Shown: in pieces, positions 63,388 through 64,000 of the stretch
How positions within the stretch are numbered: the stretch's first letter is position 1
Layout of the letters: every line of letters starts with the position of its first letter
Assembly: GCF_001545155.1 (NCBI RefSeq)
Contig: NZ_CP014226.1
Coordinates: 2,308,378-2,372,377, forward strand
Source of the DNA: Halomonas chromatireducens
GTDB taxonomy: Bacteria > Pseudomonadota > Gammaproteobacteria > Pseudomonadales > Halomonadaceae
Reading direction: 5' to 3'
DNA length: 64,000 nucleotides
Translations under genes and position numbers: made by a program
Notes under the pieces: model-generated
The model's database searches: none
What the model was told of the DNA's origin: nothing
The model's input: the letters and a program-made list of their open reading frames with translations, nothing else

Positions 63388-63926
63388 GAGCGGCTCTCCC
63401 TGCTCCCTGGCTTCTTCTGGCGTCGCTTCCGCTGTCGGGCCCGGCCGCTACCGATCACCAGGATTACCGCCACGGCTGCGGTTAGCACGACCACTGCTTC
63501 GCCCAGGGTATCCAGTCCCCGGTAGCTGGCCAGTACTGAGGTCACCATATTGGGTATGCCGATTTCCTCCACCGACTGCTGGGTGAAATGCGGCGCCAGA
63601 TGGGTATGCGCAGGAGCCTGGGGATCACCAACCTGGGGCATGTCCAGTGTTCCGTAAATGAGTGCCCCCCCCGTGATCACGACCACCACCAGAGCCAGCA
63701 GGCTCTGGCGCGTAATCCGGACTTTTTCTTCACTGGTGGTCAACGCCAGCGTGGCCAGCATGAGAATGATCATGATCCCGGCACCGACGGCCGCTTCCGT
63801 CAAAGCAACATCAACGGCGTCGAGCATCACGAACAGGGAAGCCGCCAGCAGGCTGTAAATACCCGTGAGCATGATCACCGCGAAGAGGTTGCGAATTCTC
63901 ACCACGGCAACCGCCACCAAGGCCAT
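63384..63926 (-). CDS. Separate MrpA C-terminal module (MbhD/MbhE-like), cluster 3
   Basis: At least 180 residues corresponding to the C-terminal part of MrpA without the NuoL-like part. The first half ([19 protein letters not shown], then TEAAVGAG) matches the DUF4040/MbhD segment; the second half ([20 protein letters not shown]) matches the MbhE segment. The first ATG is at 63926, but the helix starts earlier (IDLLLLAF) and the in-frame stop is at 63966-63968; no ATG, GTG or TTG lies between. An AAGGAG site at about 63971-63976 points to an unusual start codon (ATC at 63962 or ATT at 63950). Overlaps the B-type gene. Confidence 0.85.
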   Translation of the reverse strand: MALVAVAVVRIRNLFAVIMLTGIYSLLAASLFVMLDAVDVALTEAAVGAGIMIILMLATLALTTSEEKVRITRQSLLALVVVVITGGALIYGTLDMPQVGDPQAPAHTHLAPHFTQQSVEEIGIPNMVTSVLASYRGLDTLGEAVVVLTAAVAVILVIGSGRARQRKRRQKKPGSRESRS

Positions 63927-63949
63927 GAAGGCCAGCAGCAGGAGGTCAA

Positions 63950-64000
63950 TTAAGGCTGCGATGACTCACTCTCCTTGTCGGGACGCCAAGGGGACAGCTT
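63950..64000 (-). CDS. 3' end of an upstream gene of cluster 3 (partial, possibly MrpG-type)
   Basis: On the minus strand an open frame comes in from the window edge and ends with TAA at 63950. The 16 visible residues are hydrophilic ([16 protein letters not shown]), as expected for the tail of an MrpG-type subunit. In Mbh-like order the genes before the MrpA C-terminal module are E, F and G, which fits the position. The product itself cannot be seen. Confidence 0.4.
   Translation of the reverse strand, partial: KLSPWRPDKESESSQP

Noticed and set aside
57600..64000. Respiratory complex I (nuo) operon
   Set aside because: NuoL/M/N- and NuoK-like subunits are present, but the MnhB- and MrpA-C-terminal-type genes mark an Mrp/Mbh-type module, and no quinone- or NADH-binding subunit is seen.

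Overview
This window is a GC-rich chromosomal segment of a gammaproteobacterium, most likely a Halomonas-like member of the Halomonadaceae. The evidence is the gene orders rpsU-dnaG-rpoD, lptD-surA-pdxA-rsmA-apaG-apaH and rnr-rlmB-rpsF-rpsR-DUF2232-rplI, the amgK-murU pair divergent from lptD, a PHA regulator (phaR), and an unusually large set of Mrp-type cation/proton antiporter genes, as expected of a salt- and alkali-tolerant cell. The family and genus assignment is inference; no rRNA gene is present.

Positions 1-33,400 are mostly housekeeping. sdaA (L-serine deaminase) is divergent from a LysR regulator. The macromolecular synthesis operon rpsU-dnaG-rpoD (minus strand) keeps its promoter and its intercistronic terminator. 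A large NIT-HAMP-PAS-PAS-GGDEF-EAL-REC protein follows, then tsaD, plsY, folB-folK, a DHH phosphoesterase, cca, glpE, and the envelope/RNA operon lptD-surA-pdxA-rsmA-apaG-apaH. The SurA is a short form without parvulin domains. Next come amgK-murU (muropeptide recycling), an OsmC protein, coq7, a HIT protein, prkB with a thioesterase, purD, phaR, rsmE, an exported retropepsin-like protein, a PRC-barrel protein and an MltB-type lytic transglycosylase.

Positions 33,504-45,786 hold two complete Mrp antiporter operons transcribed away from a shared 502-bp region. The minus-strand one has seven separate genes, mrpABCDEFG (group 1). The plus-strand one has MrpA and MrpB fused, followed by C, D, E, F and G (group 2, Pha type).

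Positions 45,886-57,492 carry hemH, two small uncharacterised proteins, dnaB, a LamB/ScrY-type porin with two identical LacI-type operators upstream, the ribosomal operon rnr-rlmB-rpsF-rpsR-DUF2232-rplI (minus strand), and three tandem tRNA-Leu(CAG) genes with a promoter and a terminator.

Positions 57,564-64,000 (running off the window) carry a third Mrp-related cluster of a different kind. The MrpA C-terminal part is a separate gene, followed by B- and C-type subunits and three antiporter-like (NuoL/M/N-like) subunits, with a small unknown membrane protein between the last two. This order resembles the archaeal Mbh/Mbs membrane module. The last antiporter-like subunit has Asn where the family has a key membrane Lys. 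This cluster is the best candidate in the window for a poorly described system.
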